Under the pieces are notes generated by a model. That model made no database searches. It was not told where the DNA came from and was given only the letters and a program-made list of their open reading frames with translations. The position numbers and the translations under genes were made by a program. Positions 1 to 4,450 of a stretch of 27,167 nucleotides of DNA are shown here, piece after piece. Source of the stretch: a virus; the IMG/VR virus record IMGVR_UViG_3300025646_000272, positions 1 to 27,167 of that record. One strand, 5' to 3'. How positions within the stretch are numbered: position 1 is the first letter of the stretch; each line of letters opens with the position of its first letter.

Positions 1-61
1 CAAATGTCAACCCCCGCGTTATCAAATCCCCACACATGTCTCATAAAATCTCCACACCCCG

Positions 62-69
62 AATAAATA
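62..69 (+). promoter_or_regulatory. T4-late-like promoter motif AATAAATA
   Basis: The octamer AATAAATA matches the NATAAATA late promoter motif described for T4-like cyanophages. It lies 77 bases before the first gene and just upstream of a sigma70-like promoter, so that gene could have both host-type and late transcription. An 8-base match in AT-rich phage DNA can arise by chance. Confidence 0.35.
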
Positions 70-80
70 TCCCCAAGGAC

Positions 81-109
81 TTGACAACAATTCCCAGGCA
101 TCTTACAAT
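81..109 (+). promoter_or_regulatory. Sigma70-type promoter upstream of the 57-residue ORF
   Basis: TTGACA (81-86) and TACAAT (104-109) are separated by exactly 17 bases. This is a full -35 match and a five-of-six -10 match to the bacterial housekeeping consensus. Expected transcription start is near 116, about 23 bases before the ATG at 139. Such promoters in T4-like cyanophages are read by the unmodified host RNA polymerase early in infection, which suggests early expression of this gene. Confidence 0.75.
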
Positions 110-138
110 ACCTACAGTAACACTCACGGAGCACACTT

Positions 139-312
139 ATGTCGGTTGCGTATCAGAAAGCTCAGAAGCAGCGTTATAGGGTCACACTGGAACTTGAGGT
201 CTTTGATGACTTTGACCCGCACCAACTTGACTGGGACAAAGTATTTGAGTTGGAACCAGCTGAGAAGGTAGAAGCATACGTAGAAGACCTAAGTAGACCT
301 GATAGGTGGTAA
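139..312 (+). CDS. Small conserved-looking phage protein, 57 aa
   Basis: This ORF encodes 57 residues starting MSVAYQKAQKQRYRV and ending LSRPDRW. GGAG at 128-131 sits 7 bases before the ATG, and a consensus promoter ends 29 bases upstream, so the start is well supported. The N-terminus is basic (K and R at residues 7-14). The rest is acidic, with the segments LELEVFDDFDPH and VEAYVEDL. There is no signal peptide, membrane segment or cysteine. I recall similar VTLELEVFDDFDPH proteins among cyanophage hypotheticals, but no function is known to me. It is followed by an intrinsic terminator, so it appears to be a single-gene transcription unit. Confidence 0.75.
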   Translation: MSVAYQKAQKQRYRVTLELEVFDDFDPHQLDWDKVFELEPAEKVEAYVEDLSRPDRW

Positions 313-340
313 CTTATAAAACCACATATACACTCCTTGA

Positions 341-364
341 AAGACTCCTAGTGGGGTCTTTTTT
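341..364 (+). terminator. Rho-independent terminator
   Basis: AAGACTCC (341-348) pairs with GGGGTCTT (353-360), with one G-T pair and a 4-base loop TAGT. A run of six T follows (359-364). It lies 29 bases after the stop of the 57-residue gene and immediately before the next promoter, so it separates two transcription units. Confidence 0.85.
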
Positions 365-370
365 AATGCC

Positions 371-399
371 TTGACATACCTTACTGTTTCTGCTACAAT
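371..399 (+). promoter_or_regulatory. Sigma70-type promoter with extended -10
   Basis: TTGACA (371-376) and TACAAT (394-399) have a 17-base spacer, and TG at 391-392 adds an extended -10 (TGCTACAAT). It is one of the strongest consensus promoters in the window. Expected start is near 406. The transcript would cover the 26-codon ORF at 428 and the long untranslated stretch before 847. Confidence 0.8.
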
Positions 400-427
400 T
401 ACCTTTGTGGAGGTTAATCAGGGAGCT

Positions 428-508
428 ATGAGTAAGCTTAAGCCACCAGACACAGTATACACCAGAGTACACCCGAAGGGTATTACGAACGTAGTGAGTA
501 ATGTATAA
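428..508 (+). CDS. Possible 26-residue micro-protein
   Basis: This short ORF begins MSKLKPPDTVYTRVHPKG and ends at TAA 506-508. It lies about 22 bases downstream of the expected start of the strong promoter at 371-399. GGAGG (409-413) is 14 bases before the ATG, longer than ideal. GGGAG (421-425) is only 2 bases away, which is too close. The peptide is basic and proline-containing with no membrane segment. I do not recognise it. The alternative is that the promoter makes an untranslated RNA or the leader of the gene at 847. The call rests on the promoter and position alone. Confidence 0.35.
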   Translation: MSKLKPPDTVYTRVHPKGITNVVSNV

Positions 509-740
509 AGAATTTAGAGACAAAAACCCAGTATAAGTAGACACTAAAAAAACCAGTAATAGGGTGAGTTTTTTATAACTCTCTGGCAACCCTTAAGTCT
601 TCGATTGTCTGCTACTTGTCTCTCCTAAGTGTTAACTACCTTTGTGGGAGTTTGTGATTGACCCTTGATCCATATAGGAGGGTTCAATATAAGAAACTCA
701 CCTGATAGTTATTGACACCATACGGAACAAATAACTGGTT

Positions 741-748
741 TATTTATA
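741..748 (-). promoter_or_regulatory. TATAAATA late-promoter-like motif on the minus strand
   Basis: The + strand reads TATTTATA, so the minus strand carries the exact T4 late consensus TATAAATA. It would direct leftward transcription from about 734 across the 509-740 gene-free stretch and antisense to the 428-508 ORF. I accept no gene on that strand, so it is either chance or the source of an antisense RNA. Confidence 0.25.
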
Positions 749-769
749 AGGAACTTTCGTTGAATTAAA

Positions 770-798
770 GTTACTTAGCTCCAAAGTGGACCTATAGT
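770..798 (+). promoter_or_regulatory. Weak candidate promoter before the four-gene cluster
   Basis: TATAGT (793-798) is a reasonable -10. A GTTACT at 770-775 with a 17-base spacer is only a three-of-six -35. If used, the start would be near 805, giving a leader of about 40 CA-rich bases before the gene at 847. Read-through from the promoter at 371 is an alternative. Confidence 0.3.
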
Positions 799-846
799 AC
801 AGGGACACACAACCACCCCTCACCAACACTCTTCAAACGACACTAA

Positions 847-1050
847 ATGTCTCAAAACGCACTCAACTTCGCTATCGAGCACGCCTTCCAAGCCCTTGCC
901 GCTCAGAGTATGGAACTGTTCGACGCATGGTATGAGTATATGCACAATGTTATCGAAACTCCTGATCTCTTCCACAGTGAAATCATCGAGTCTAAGTGGA
1001 ATGCAACCAACCTGGATTTGATGCTTGCTTGTGCAATGCCTCCTGCCTGA
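847..1050 (+). CDS. Unrecognised small protein, 67 aa
   Basis: The 67-residue product begins MSQNALNFAIEHAFQAL and ends DLMLACAMPPA. It looks largely helical, with an Ala/Leu/Met-rich N-terminal half and acidic residues through the middle (ELFDAWYEYMHNVIETPDL). There is no Shine-Dalgarno sequence; the preceding bases are CA-rich with almost no G, as in the next three genes. Codon use is GC-rich (one sampled line is about 52% GC), unlike the structural genes. An overlapping minus-strand frame at 820-1071 is taken to be a shadow. It is the first of four closely spaced small genes that probably share a transcript. I do not recognise a family. Confidence 0.65.
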   Translation: MSQNALNFAIEHAFQALAAQSMELFDAWYEYMHNVIETPDLFHSEIIESKWNATNLDLMLACAMPPA

Positions 1051-1084
1051 TTTAACCCCGTTCAACAACACTAACTAACCACCA

Positions 1085-1336
1085 ATGACTGTTACTTACC
1101 AACGCAATCTCCTCTCCACTGAGTATAATGGTTGGGAGAATTATGAGACCTGGAATGTTGCTCTGTGGATTAACAATGATGAGGGTTTGTATCACCTCGC
1201 ACAAGAAGTTGGCAACTATGTTGACTTTGTAGAAGTGCTCAATGACTGCGGTTCTGATAGCACTCCTGACGGCGTTAAGTATAACGACCCGAAGGTAAAT
1301 GTGGTCCAACTGAATAGTGAAGTATTCGACCTCTGA
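1085..1336 (+). CDS. Small phage protein with GWENYETWNVALWIN motif, 83 aa
   Basis: The 83-residue product carries the motif GWENYETWNVALWINNDEGL at about residues 17-36, followed by an acidic middle and TPDGVKYNDPKVN near residues 60-72. This aromatic NYETWNVxLWI signature is widespread in small phage proteins; I associate it with the DUF7249 group, from memory only. Function is unknown. The start has no Shine-Dalgarno sequence, and the 26 bases before the ATG contain no G. It lies 34 bases after the previous gene and 36 bases before the next. There is no signal peptide or membrane segment. The family resemblance makes this the best supported of the four small genes. Confidence 0.8.
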   Translation: MTVTYQRNLLSTEYNGWENYETWNVALWINNDEGLYHLAQEVGNYVDFVEVLNDCGSDSTPDGVKYNDPKVNVVQLNSEVFDL

Positions 1337-1372
1337 TTCACACTTAGTACTCACACCGTTACTTACACTCTC

Positions 1373-1537
1373 ATGCGTTACATTCCACAGTCTAAGTATT
1401 CCTTTGACGACATCTGTAAGCAATGCTATGATGCCATCAATCGTCCGCCTAGTGTAACAATCAAACCCATCACAGTTTCATATGATGAGGTCCTACACTT
1501 TATGCGACGTGAGGATGGCGTACTAGTCCAACAGTAA
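1373..1537 (+). CDS. Unrecognised small protein, 54 aa
   Basis: The ORF encodes 54 residues, starting MRYIPQSKYSFDDICKQCYD and ending in VLHFMRREDGVLVQQ. Two cysteines are close together (residues 15 and 18, CKQC), but with no second pair visible a zinc site is unlikely. There is no membrane segment. Like its neighbours it has a G-free pyrimidine/A leader (TTACTTACACTCTC) and no Shine-Dalgarno sequence. Arginine codons are CGT/CGC/CGA rather than the AGA preferred in the structural genes. Two minus-strand frames (1052-1423 and 1426-1626) overlap it and are rejected. The gene is supported by its place in the regularly spaced + strand cluster. Function is unknown. Confidence 0.6.
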   Translation: MRYIPQSKYSFDDICKQCYDAINRPPSVTIKPITVSYDEVLHFMRREDGVLVQQ

Positions 1538-1614
1538 GCATCACATAAGGGAATGAGATGCGCCCTATAAAGACACTCACCAAACACACAGTTTCTTACA
1601 ACAAACAACACAAA

Positions 1615-1755
1615 ATGTCCAAGCAAGTTCTTCTCTCTCTGCTGGCTAAAGGTAACAACGGCAATGAGATTCTTTCGATTCTTGATGCAATCGTTGCTGA
1701 GAATGTTTCGGAGGGTTATGATAACGAACCCACTGCAGATGTGATCGAGTTCTGA
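1615..1755 (+). CDS. Small conserved-looking cyanophage protein, 46 aa
   Basis: From the ATG at 1615 the product is 46 residues: MSKQVLLSLLAKGNNGNEIL, then a helical acidic segment and a C-terminal VIEF. An upstream in-frame ATG at 1558 would add 19 residues (MRPIKTLTKHTVSYNKQHK). I prefer 1615, because the added part is encoded by the same CA-rich, nearly G-free sequence that forms the leaders of the three preceding genes. I recall similar LLxLLAxGNxGNEIL proteins in cyanophages, with no assigned role. It is the last gene of the cluster, ending just before two hairpins. Confidence 0.7.
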   Translation: MSKQVLLSLLAKGNNGNEILSILDAIVAENVSEGYDNEPTADVIEF

Positions 1756-1759
1756 TGTC

Positions 1760-1819
1760 GTAGACAGAGCGTTAGCGATAGTCTACTGTGCGGCACCTGG
1801 TTGACTCTGGGTGCCGCAT
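1760..1819 (+). terminator. Tandem hairpins at the end of the small-gene cluster
   Basis: GTAGAC (1760-1765) pairs with GTCTAC (1781-1786) around a 15-base loop. GCGGCACC (1790-1797) pairs with GGTGCCGC (1810-1817) around a 12-base loop, with flanking T-A and G-T pairs possible. The second stem is strong and GC-rich. It is followed by ATATGTTATT rather than a T-run, so it may act as a weak terminator, an RNA-end protector or an RNA element. Its loop contains the -35 of the next promoter. Confidence 0.5.
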
Positions 1820-1829
1820 ATGTTATTAT
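1801..1829 (+). promoter_or_regulatory. Sigma70-type promoter with extended -10 inside a hairpin region
   Basis: TTGACT (1801-1806) and TATTAT (1824-1829) are spaced by 17 bases. TG at 1821-1822 gives an extended -10 (TGTTATTAT). The expected start is near 1836, about 145 bases before the ATG at 1980. The -35 lies in the loop of the 1790-1817 inverted repeat. Confidence 0.6.
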
Positions 1830-1835
1830 GCGTTA

Positions 1836-1979
1836 GAGTAGTCGTCCGGCAGTTATATGCGGTCGGTTGTTTATAGCGCGGCGCGGCGTTGTCCCGTTAT
1901 AAAAAACCCAAACTACCCTAACCTACACTGTATGTCTTTTTCGAGACATATATCAATCTCATAAAAATTTCCCGGAAGT
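1836..1979 (+). ncRNA. GC-rich structured leader or small non-coding RNA
   Basis: Downstream of the promoter at 1801-1829 there is no ORF until 1980. CCGGC (1846-1850) can pair with GTCGG (1862-1866). TTTATAGCG (1870-1878) can pair with CGTTATAAA (1895-1903), including one G-U pair. TATGTCT (1931-1937) pairs perfectly with AGACATA (1944-1950). The CGCGGCGCGGCG core (1876-1887) is extreme for this AT-rich genome. No tRNA T-loop or cloverleaf is seen. It could be the structured 5' leader of the membrane protein gene or a separate RNA. RNA class is not recognised. Confidence 0.35.
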
Positions 1980-2138
1980 ATGATAACACTTAGAAACCGC
2001 CGCCGAGGACCCTACTGGAATTTTTGGAGAGTCATACTTGCAGGATGGATAATCAGATATCCAAAGAGTATGAGTAGAGTTATACTAATACCTCTTGGAA
2101 TTTTGATATCACTGATATATAATGCATGTAAGAATTAA
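1980..2138 (+). CDS. Small basic membrane protein, 52 aa
   Basis: The 52-residue product begins MITLRNRRRGPYWNFWRVIL. The N-terminus is strongly basic (five R by residue 9, another at 17). It is followed by an aromatic amphipathic segment, and a hydrophobic stretch from about residue 33 to 48 (RVILIPLGILISLIYNA) can span the membrane. By the positive-inside rule the N-terminus would be cytoplasmic. A GGAAG close to the ATG is only a weak ribosome site. It sits between the GC-rich small-gene region and the AT-rich genes. A small phage membrane protein could act at the host inner membrane, but I do not recognise a family and give no role. Confidence 0.65.
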   Translation: MITLRNRRRGPYWNFWRVILAGWIIRYPKSMSRVILIPLGILISLIYNACKN

Positions 2139-2171
2139 GTTTTCTTACAAAAAATTCCGGAATATTTTTTT
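2127..2171 (+). terminator. Inverted repeats followed by a T-run
   Basis: TGTAAGAA (2127-2134) and TTCTTACA (2142-2149) form an 8-bp stem with a 7-base loop that includes the stop codon of the 52-residue gene. A second AT-rich palindrome, ATTCCGGAAT (2154-2163), flanked by an A-run, precedes seven T (2165-2171). Together they resemble a weak intrinsic terminator, just before the ATG at 2174. Confidence 0.4.
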
Positions 2172-2173
2172 AT

Positions 2174-2365
2174 ATGGAAAAGATTTATCACATATATGCA
2201 AAGGATAAGTGCTTATATCATTCTCTCAAAAAGGAAGAGTTTGAGAAGATATGGGATACTTTGAATAATATGGTAGGTTTAATGAAAACAGAATATAGTG
2301 CAGAGGATTTAACATATGAGGAACTTTCATTGAATAAGAAAGTAGTACTAGATTCTTCGCATTGA
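2174..2365 (+). CDS. Small MEK-Y family protein, 63 aa
   Basis: The 63-residue protein begins MEKIYHIYAKDKCLYHSLKK and ends LNKKVVLDSSH. It has alternating acidic and basic residues with no membrane segment. Its first 33 residues align without gaps to those of the 53-residue protein at 3200-3361, with nine identities (M1, E2, K3, Y5, K10, Y15, L18, E21, I26). I recall such MEKIYxxYxKDKCLYHxL proteins from cyanophage genomes, always unassigned. No Shine-Dalgarno sequence is present; a T-run directly precedes the ATG. The overlapping minus-strand frame at 2226-2483 is rejected. Confidence 0.7.
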   Translation: MEKIYHIYAKDKCLYHSLKKEEFEKIWDTLNNMVGLMKTEYSAEDLTYEELSLNKKVVLDSSH

Positions 2366-2379
2366 TTTTAGCGTAAGAA

Positions 2380-2408
2380 TTGACAAGACATATATAGACT
2401 GTTAAAAT
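2380..2408 (+). promoter_or_regulatory. Sigma70-type promoter before the glycosyltransferase gene
   Basis: TTGACA (2380-2385) and TAAAAT (2403-2408) are spaced by exactly 17 bases. The expected start is near 2415, about 18 bases before the ATG at 2433. Genes 2433-3494 run without gaps and probably share this promoter. Confidence 0.65.
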
Positions 2409-2432
2409 TTGAACTGATGGTTTGATTTTCTT

Positions 2433-3200
2433 ATGGCAAAAGGATTTACAGTAAAAGCAATTGCACCAAAACCCAAAGAACAAGAATGGGATTATGATGC
2501 AATTAAAGAACGAATGAGGGGCAAGAGTATTGTTTTCTGTTTACCTGGTAGAGGATGTTCTTTTATTTTTCTAAAGGCATTTGTACAACTTTGTTTTGAT
2601 CTAGTTCAAAATGGAATGAGTATTCAGATTTCACAAGATTACTCATCAATGGTAAACTTTGCACGTTGTAAGTGTCTTGGTGCGAATGTTCTTCGTGGCC
2701 CAAAACAGATTCCATGGGATGGTAAATTAGAATATGATTATCAACTTTGGATTGACTCGGATATTGTCTTTACTTCAGAAAAGTTCTGGCAACTCTGTGA
2801 TCTTGCTCTGAATGAAGAAGGAGAAGATAAGGAAGTTGTTGCTGGTTGGTATGCTACAGAAGATGGTCACACAACCTCAGTAGCACACTGGTTAGAGGAA
2901 GAGGATTTCCGCAAGAACGGTGGAGTGATGAACCACGAAACTGTGGATTCGATCAGTAAGCGTCGTAAGCCATTCACTGTAGACTACACTGGTTTTGGAT
3001 GGGTTCTAATTAAGAAGGGTGTCTTTGAGAATCTTGAATATCCTTGGTTTGCTCCTAAAATGCAAGTCTTTGAGTCTGGTGGAGTTCAGGATATGTGCGG
3101 AGAAGATGTTTCTTTCTGTCTTGATGCAAAAGAAGCTGGTTTTGATATCTGGTGCGATCCTCGTATTAGAGTGGGGCATGAAAAAACTCGCGTAATCTAA
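2433..3200 (+). CDS. GT-A fold glycosyltransferase-like protein
   Basis: The 255-residue protein resembles glycosyltransferases of the GT-A fold. After a short N-terminal extension, IVFCLPGRG (33-41) fits the first beta strand and loop. NFAR (75-78) matches the N.AR motif common in these phage enzymes. LWIDSDIVF (105-113) holds the DxD-type metal and nucleotide-sugar site (D108, D110). GFGWVLIKKGVFE (187-199) is the acceptor-side segment. GEDVSFC (223-229) supplies the likely catalytic acid pair, and VGHEK (247-251) a metal-binding histidine. These enzymes move a sugar from a nucleotide donor; the acceptor (virion protein, host glycan or DNA) cannot be told. The gene has its own promoter and no clear Shine-Dalgarno sequence. 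The stop TAA shares its last A with the next ATG. Confidence 0.8.
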   Translation: MAKGFTVKAIAPKPKEQEWDYDAIKERMRGKSIVFCLPGRGCSFIFLKAFVQLCFDLVQNGMSIQISQDYSSMVNFARCKCLGANVLRGPKQIPWDGKLEYDYQLWIDSDIVFTSEKFWQLCDLALNEEGEDKEVVAGWYATEDGHTTSVAHWLEEEDFRKNGGVMNHETVDSISKRRKPFTVDYTGFGWVLIKKGVFENLEYPWFAPKMQVFESGGVQDMCGEDVSFCLDAKEAGFDIWCDPRIRVGHEKTRVI

Positions 3201-3361
3201 TGGAAAAAACTTACAATCTTTTCTATAAAGGGCGTAAAATTTATCAAAATCTTACTATGGAAGACTGTAGTGAGATTTTTCAAAACTTCTCAGAGCGTTT
3301 TTACTCGGGAGAAGATGTTGATCCTAATGAACTAGAAATGGAGGAAAATTTAAATGGTTAA
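3200..3361 (+). CDS. Small MEK-Y family protein, 53 aa, coupled to glycosyltransferase
   Basis: The ATG uses the last A of the upstream stop (TAATG), a usual sign of translational coupling. The 53-residue product starts MEKTYNLFYKGRKIYQNLTM and ends in an acidic tail (SGEDVDPNELEMEENLNG). Its N-terminal 33 residues align with the 63-residue protein at 2174-2365, so two related small proteins flank the glycosyltransferase. It has one cysteine and no membrane segment. The final codons overlap the start of the next gene by 8 bases, and its coding sequence contains that gene's ribosome-binding site. Role unknown. Confidence 0.7.
   Translation: MEKTYNLFYKGRKIYQNLTMEDCSEIFQNFSERFYSGEDVDPNELEMEENLNG
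3340..3344 (+). promoter_or_regulatory. Shine-Dalgarno sequence GGAGG
   Basis: GGAGG lies 9 bases before the ATG at 3354, inside the end of the previous gene. It fixes the start of the 46-residue basic protein and is one of the few full Shine-Dalgarno sequences in the window. Confidence 0.7.
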
Positions 3362-3494
3362 AGGTGGATCGAATAAAACAGTATTTGAAGCGGGGGCACC
3401 AAAGAAGACTCGTCAGGGACGGTCTCCTCGTACTCTGCTCAGTGCAACCTCTCGCAATGGACGTAAGAAAAAGTATCGTGGACAAGGTAAATAG
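3354..3494 (+). CDS. Small basic conserved-looking cyanophage protein, 46 aa
   Basis: The 46-residue product begins MVKGGSNKTVFEAGAPKKTR and ends GRKKKYRGQGK. Roughly a third of residues are K or R, with many G and S and no hydrophobic core, so it is probably disordered and may bind nucleic acid or an acidic partner. I recall very similar KGGSNKTxF...APKKTRxG...KKYRGQGK proteins in T4-like cyanophage genomes, with no role assigned. It overlaps the previous gene by 8 bases and has a GGAGG 9 bases upstream. GC is higher than in the flanking genes. Confidence 0.8.
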   Translation: MVKGGSNKTVFEAGAPKKTRQGRSPRTLLSATSRNGRKKKYRGQGK

Positions 3495-3516
3495 TTAAAA
3501 GTTCATTAACTTGTCT

Positions 3517-4176
3517 ATGTACCACTTAGAGTGTTTGGATGAGTGGAATTCAATTCATTCAAATGATTTATGGGTTTATAGTAAGTTGTTTTTAAATAAT
3601 CGTCTGGGGCATCTCTGTGGACCTACAGGGGTGCCTGTTCCATATCCAGGGTATTATATCGTCCGACCAAGCATTAATTTACTTGGTATGGGACGATTTT
3701 CTCGTATAGAATGGATTGATAAAGAGACTGATCACTTTCATCCATCTGAATTTTGGTGTGAGATTTTTAAGGGGGAACACATTAGTGTTGATTTTAGAAA
3801 TAAGAAAGCAGAACTTGTAATCCTTGGAGAAAGATATGATAACAATAATCTTTATAAGTGGAAAAGTTGGACAAAAATTGAAAGAAATATTGAGTTTCCT
3901 GAAGTATTAAATAACTTAAATGGAAATTATGAATGGATTAACTGTGAATTTATTAATAATCACCTAATTGAAGTTCATTTCAGAAGAAATCCAGACTTTA
4001 GATATGGGAATACTGTTGCAATTCCTGTCTGGAAAGATCAAGAATTGGAAAATAAAAATAATCTTACCTTTATAGAAGATCCAGATTACCTTAGAAAAGG
4101 ATTTTACATTGACTCACGGGATAGCAACCCCGTAAAAAGTTCTGATTTAACAGATCAGGAGCTAAAAAATGACTAA
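3517..4176 (+). CDS. Conserved-looking cyanophage protein of unknown function, 219 aa
   Basis: From the ATG at 3517 the product is 219 residues, MYHLECLDEWNSIHSNDLW onward. A TTG two codons upstream (3511) is possible but has no better ribosome site. The sequence is rich in W, Y, F and N. Recognisable blocks are GPTGVPVPYPGYYIVRPSIN (about 37-56), MGRFSRIEWIDKE, FHPSEFWCEIFKGEHISVDF, WINCEFINNHLIEVHFRRNP and FRYGNTVAIPVW. There is no signal peptide or membrane segment, so it is probably a soluble globular protein. I recall proteins with these blocks from several cyanomyoviruses, labelled hypothetical. It overlaps the next gene by 8 bases, pointing to co-expression. Confidence 0.8.
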   Translation: MYHLECLDEWNSIHSNDLWVYSKLFLNNRLGHLCGPTGVPVPYPGYYIVRPSINLLGMGRFSRIEWIDKETDHFHPSEFWCEIFKGEHISVDFRNKKAELVILGERYDNNNLYKWKSWTKIERNIEFPEVLNNLNGNYEWINCEFINNHLIEVHFRRNPDFRYGNTVAIPVWKDQELENKNNLTFIEDPDYLRKGFYIDSRDSNPVKSSDLTDQELKND

Positions 4177-4426
4177 AAAAGTCGATAAAGACCAAAATTT
4201 CATGAAAAATGAGTGGGGAACTCGATATTTGTCCTCCGAATATGGTTGGGAAAGTCAAATCGAGAGCAAAAAAATGCTTCGTGAGATTGCAAATGACGAT
4301 TTGACTCCCAAAAAACATGATTTCTTCCATCAAAATGAAATTCATGAAAAAATTCGCAATGATGATGACTATGATGATTGGGAATATGGTACTGAACCAC
4401 TATATGAATTGAAAAAACGCGAATAA
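4169..4426 (+). CDS. Acidic small protein, 85 aa
   Basis: The ATG lies inside the end of the previous gene (8-base overlap). AGGAG at 4157-4161 gives a good ribosome site 7 bases upstream. The 85-residue product starts MTKKVDKDQNFMKNEWG, contains YLSSEYGWESQIESKK, and has the acidic run NDDDYDDWEYGTEPLYE near the C-terminus. It is highly charged, without cysteine or membrane segment. Its stop codon lies inside the ATAAATA motif before gp25. I recall cyanophage proteins with WGxRYLSSEYGWE, function unknown. The minus-strand frames at 4091-4345 and 4200-4400 are shadows. Confidence 0.75.
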   Translation: MTKKVDKDQNFMKNEWGTRYLSSEYGWESQIESKKMLREIANDDLTPKKHDFFHQNEIHEKIRNDDDYDDWEYGTEPLYELKKRE

Positions 4427-4429
4427 ATA
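4422..4429 (+). promoter_or_regulatory. T4-late-like promoter before the baseplate operon
   Basis: AATAAATA fits the cyanophage late motif NATAAATA. Transcription would start near 4436, about 14 bases before the gp25 ATG. Its place directly before a structural operon supports a real late promoter. Confidence 0.6.
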
Positions 4430-4450
4430 ATACAGTTTTTATACACTTTA

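Larger units (their letters stand above)
509..846. other. 338-base region without a convincing gene
   Basis: I see no ORF with plausible coding character here on either strand. It holds a second copy of TACCTTTGTGG (637-647; first copy 400-410), an imperfect stem between AACCCTTAAG (588-597) and CCTAAGTGTT (625-634), and a bulged stem between TGACCCTT (659-666) and GAGGGTTCA (678-686). It also has a TTGACA at 712-717 without a well-spaced -10, and a TATAAATA on the - strand at 741-748. The last 45 bases are CA-rich and lead into the gene at 847. It is probably a long 5' leader or encodes a non-coding RNA. Confidence 0.5.

Noticed and set aside
4-66. 20-codon ORF at the left edge
   Set aside because: It has no promoter or ribosome site, and its proline-rich peptide comes from a C-rich stretch.
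541-576. A-run/T-run as a terminator
   Set aside because: The arms pair only with a 3-base bulge and few GC pairs, so it is not convincing.
314-589. Minus-strand ORF of 91 codons
   Set aside because: It covers the terminator, promoter and micro-ORF of the + strand, has no recognisable domain and no ribosome site, and its composition looks like non-coding sequence.
712-744. TTGACA as a further sigma70 promoter
   Set aside because: No acceptable -10 at 16-18 bases; the nearest TTTATT is 21 bases away.
1052-1423. Minus-strand ORF of 123 codons
   Set aside because: It is antisense to the 83-residue NYETW protein and part of the next gene, which have better support by family motif and regular spacing.
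1558-1614. Upstream start for the 46-residue protein
   Set aside because: The added 19 residues are encoded by CA-rich sequence that matches the leaders of the three preceding genes.
1836-1910. tRNA gene in the GC-rich segment
   Set aside because: No T-loop GTTC.A.. sequence, no anticodon arm in register and no 7-bp acceptor stem could be found.
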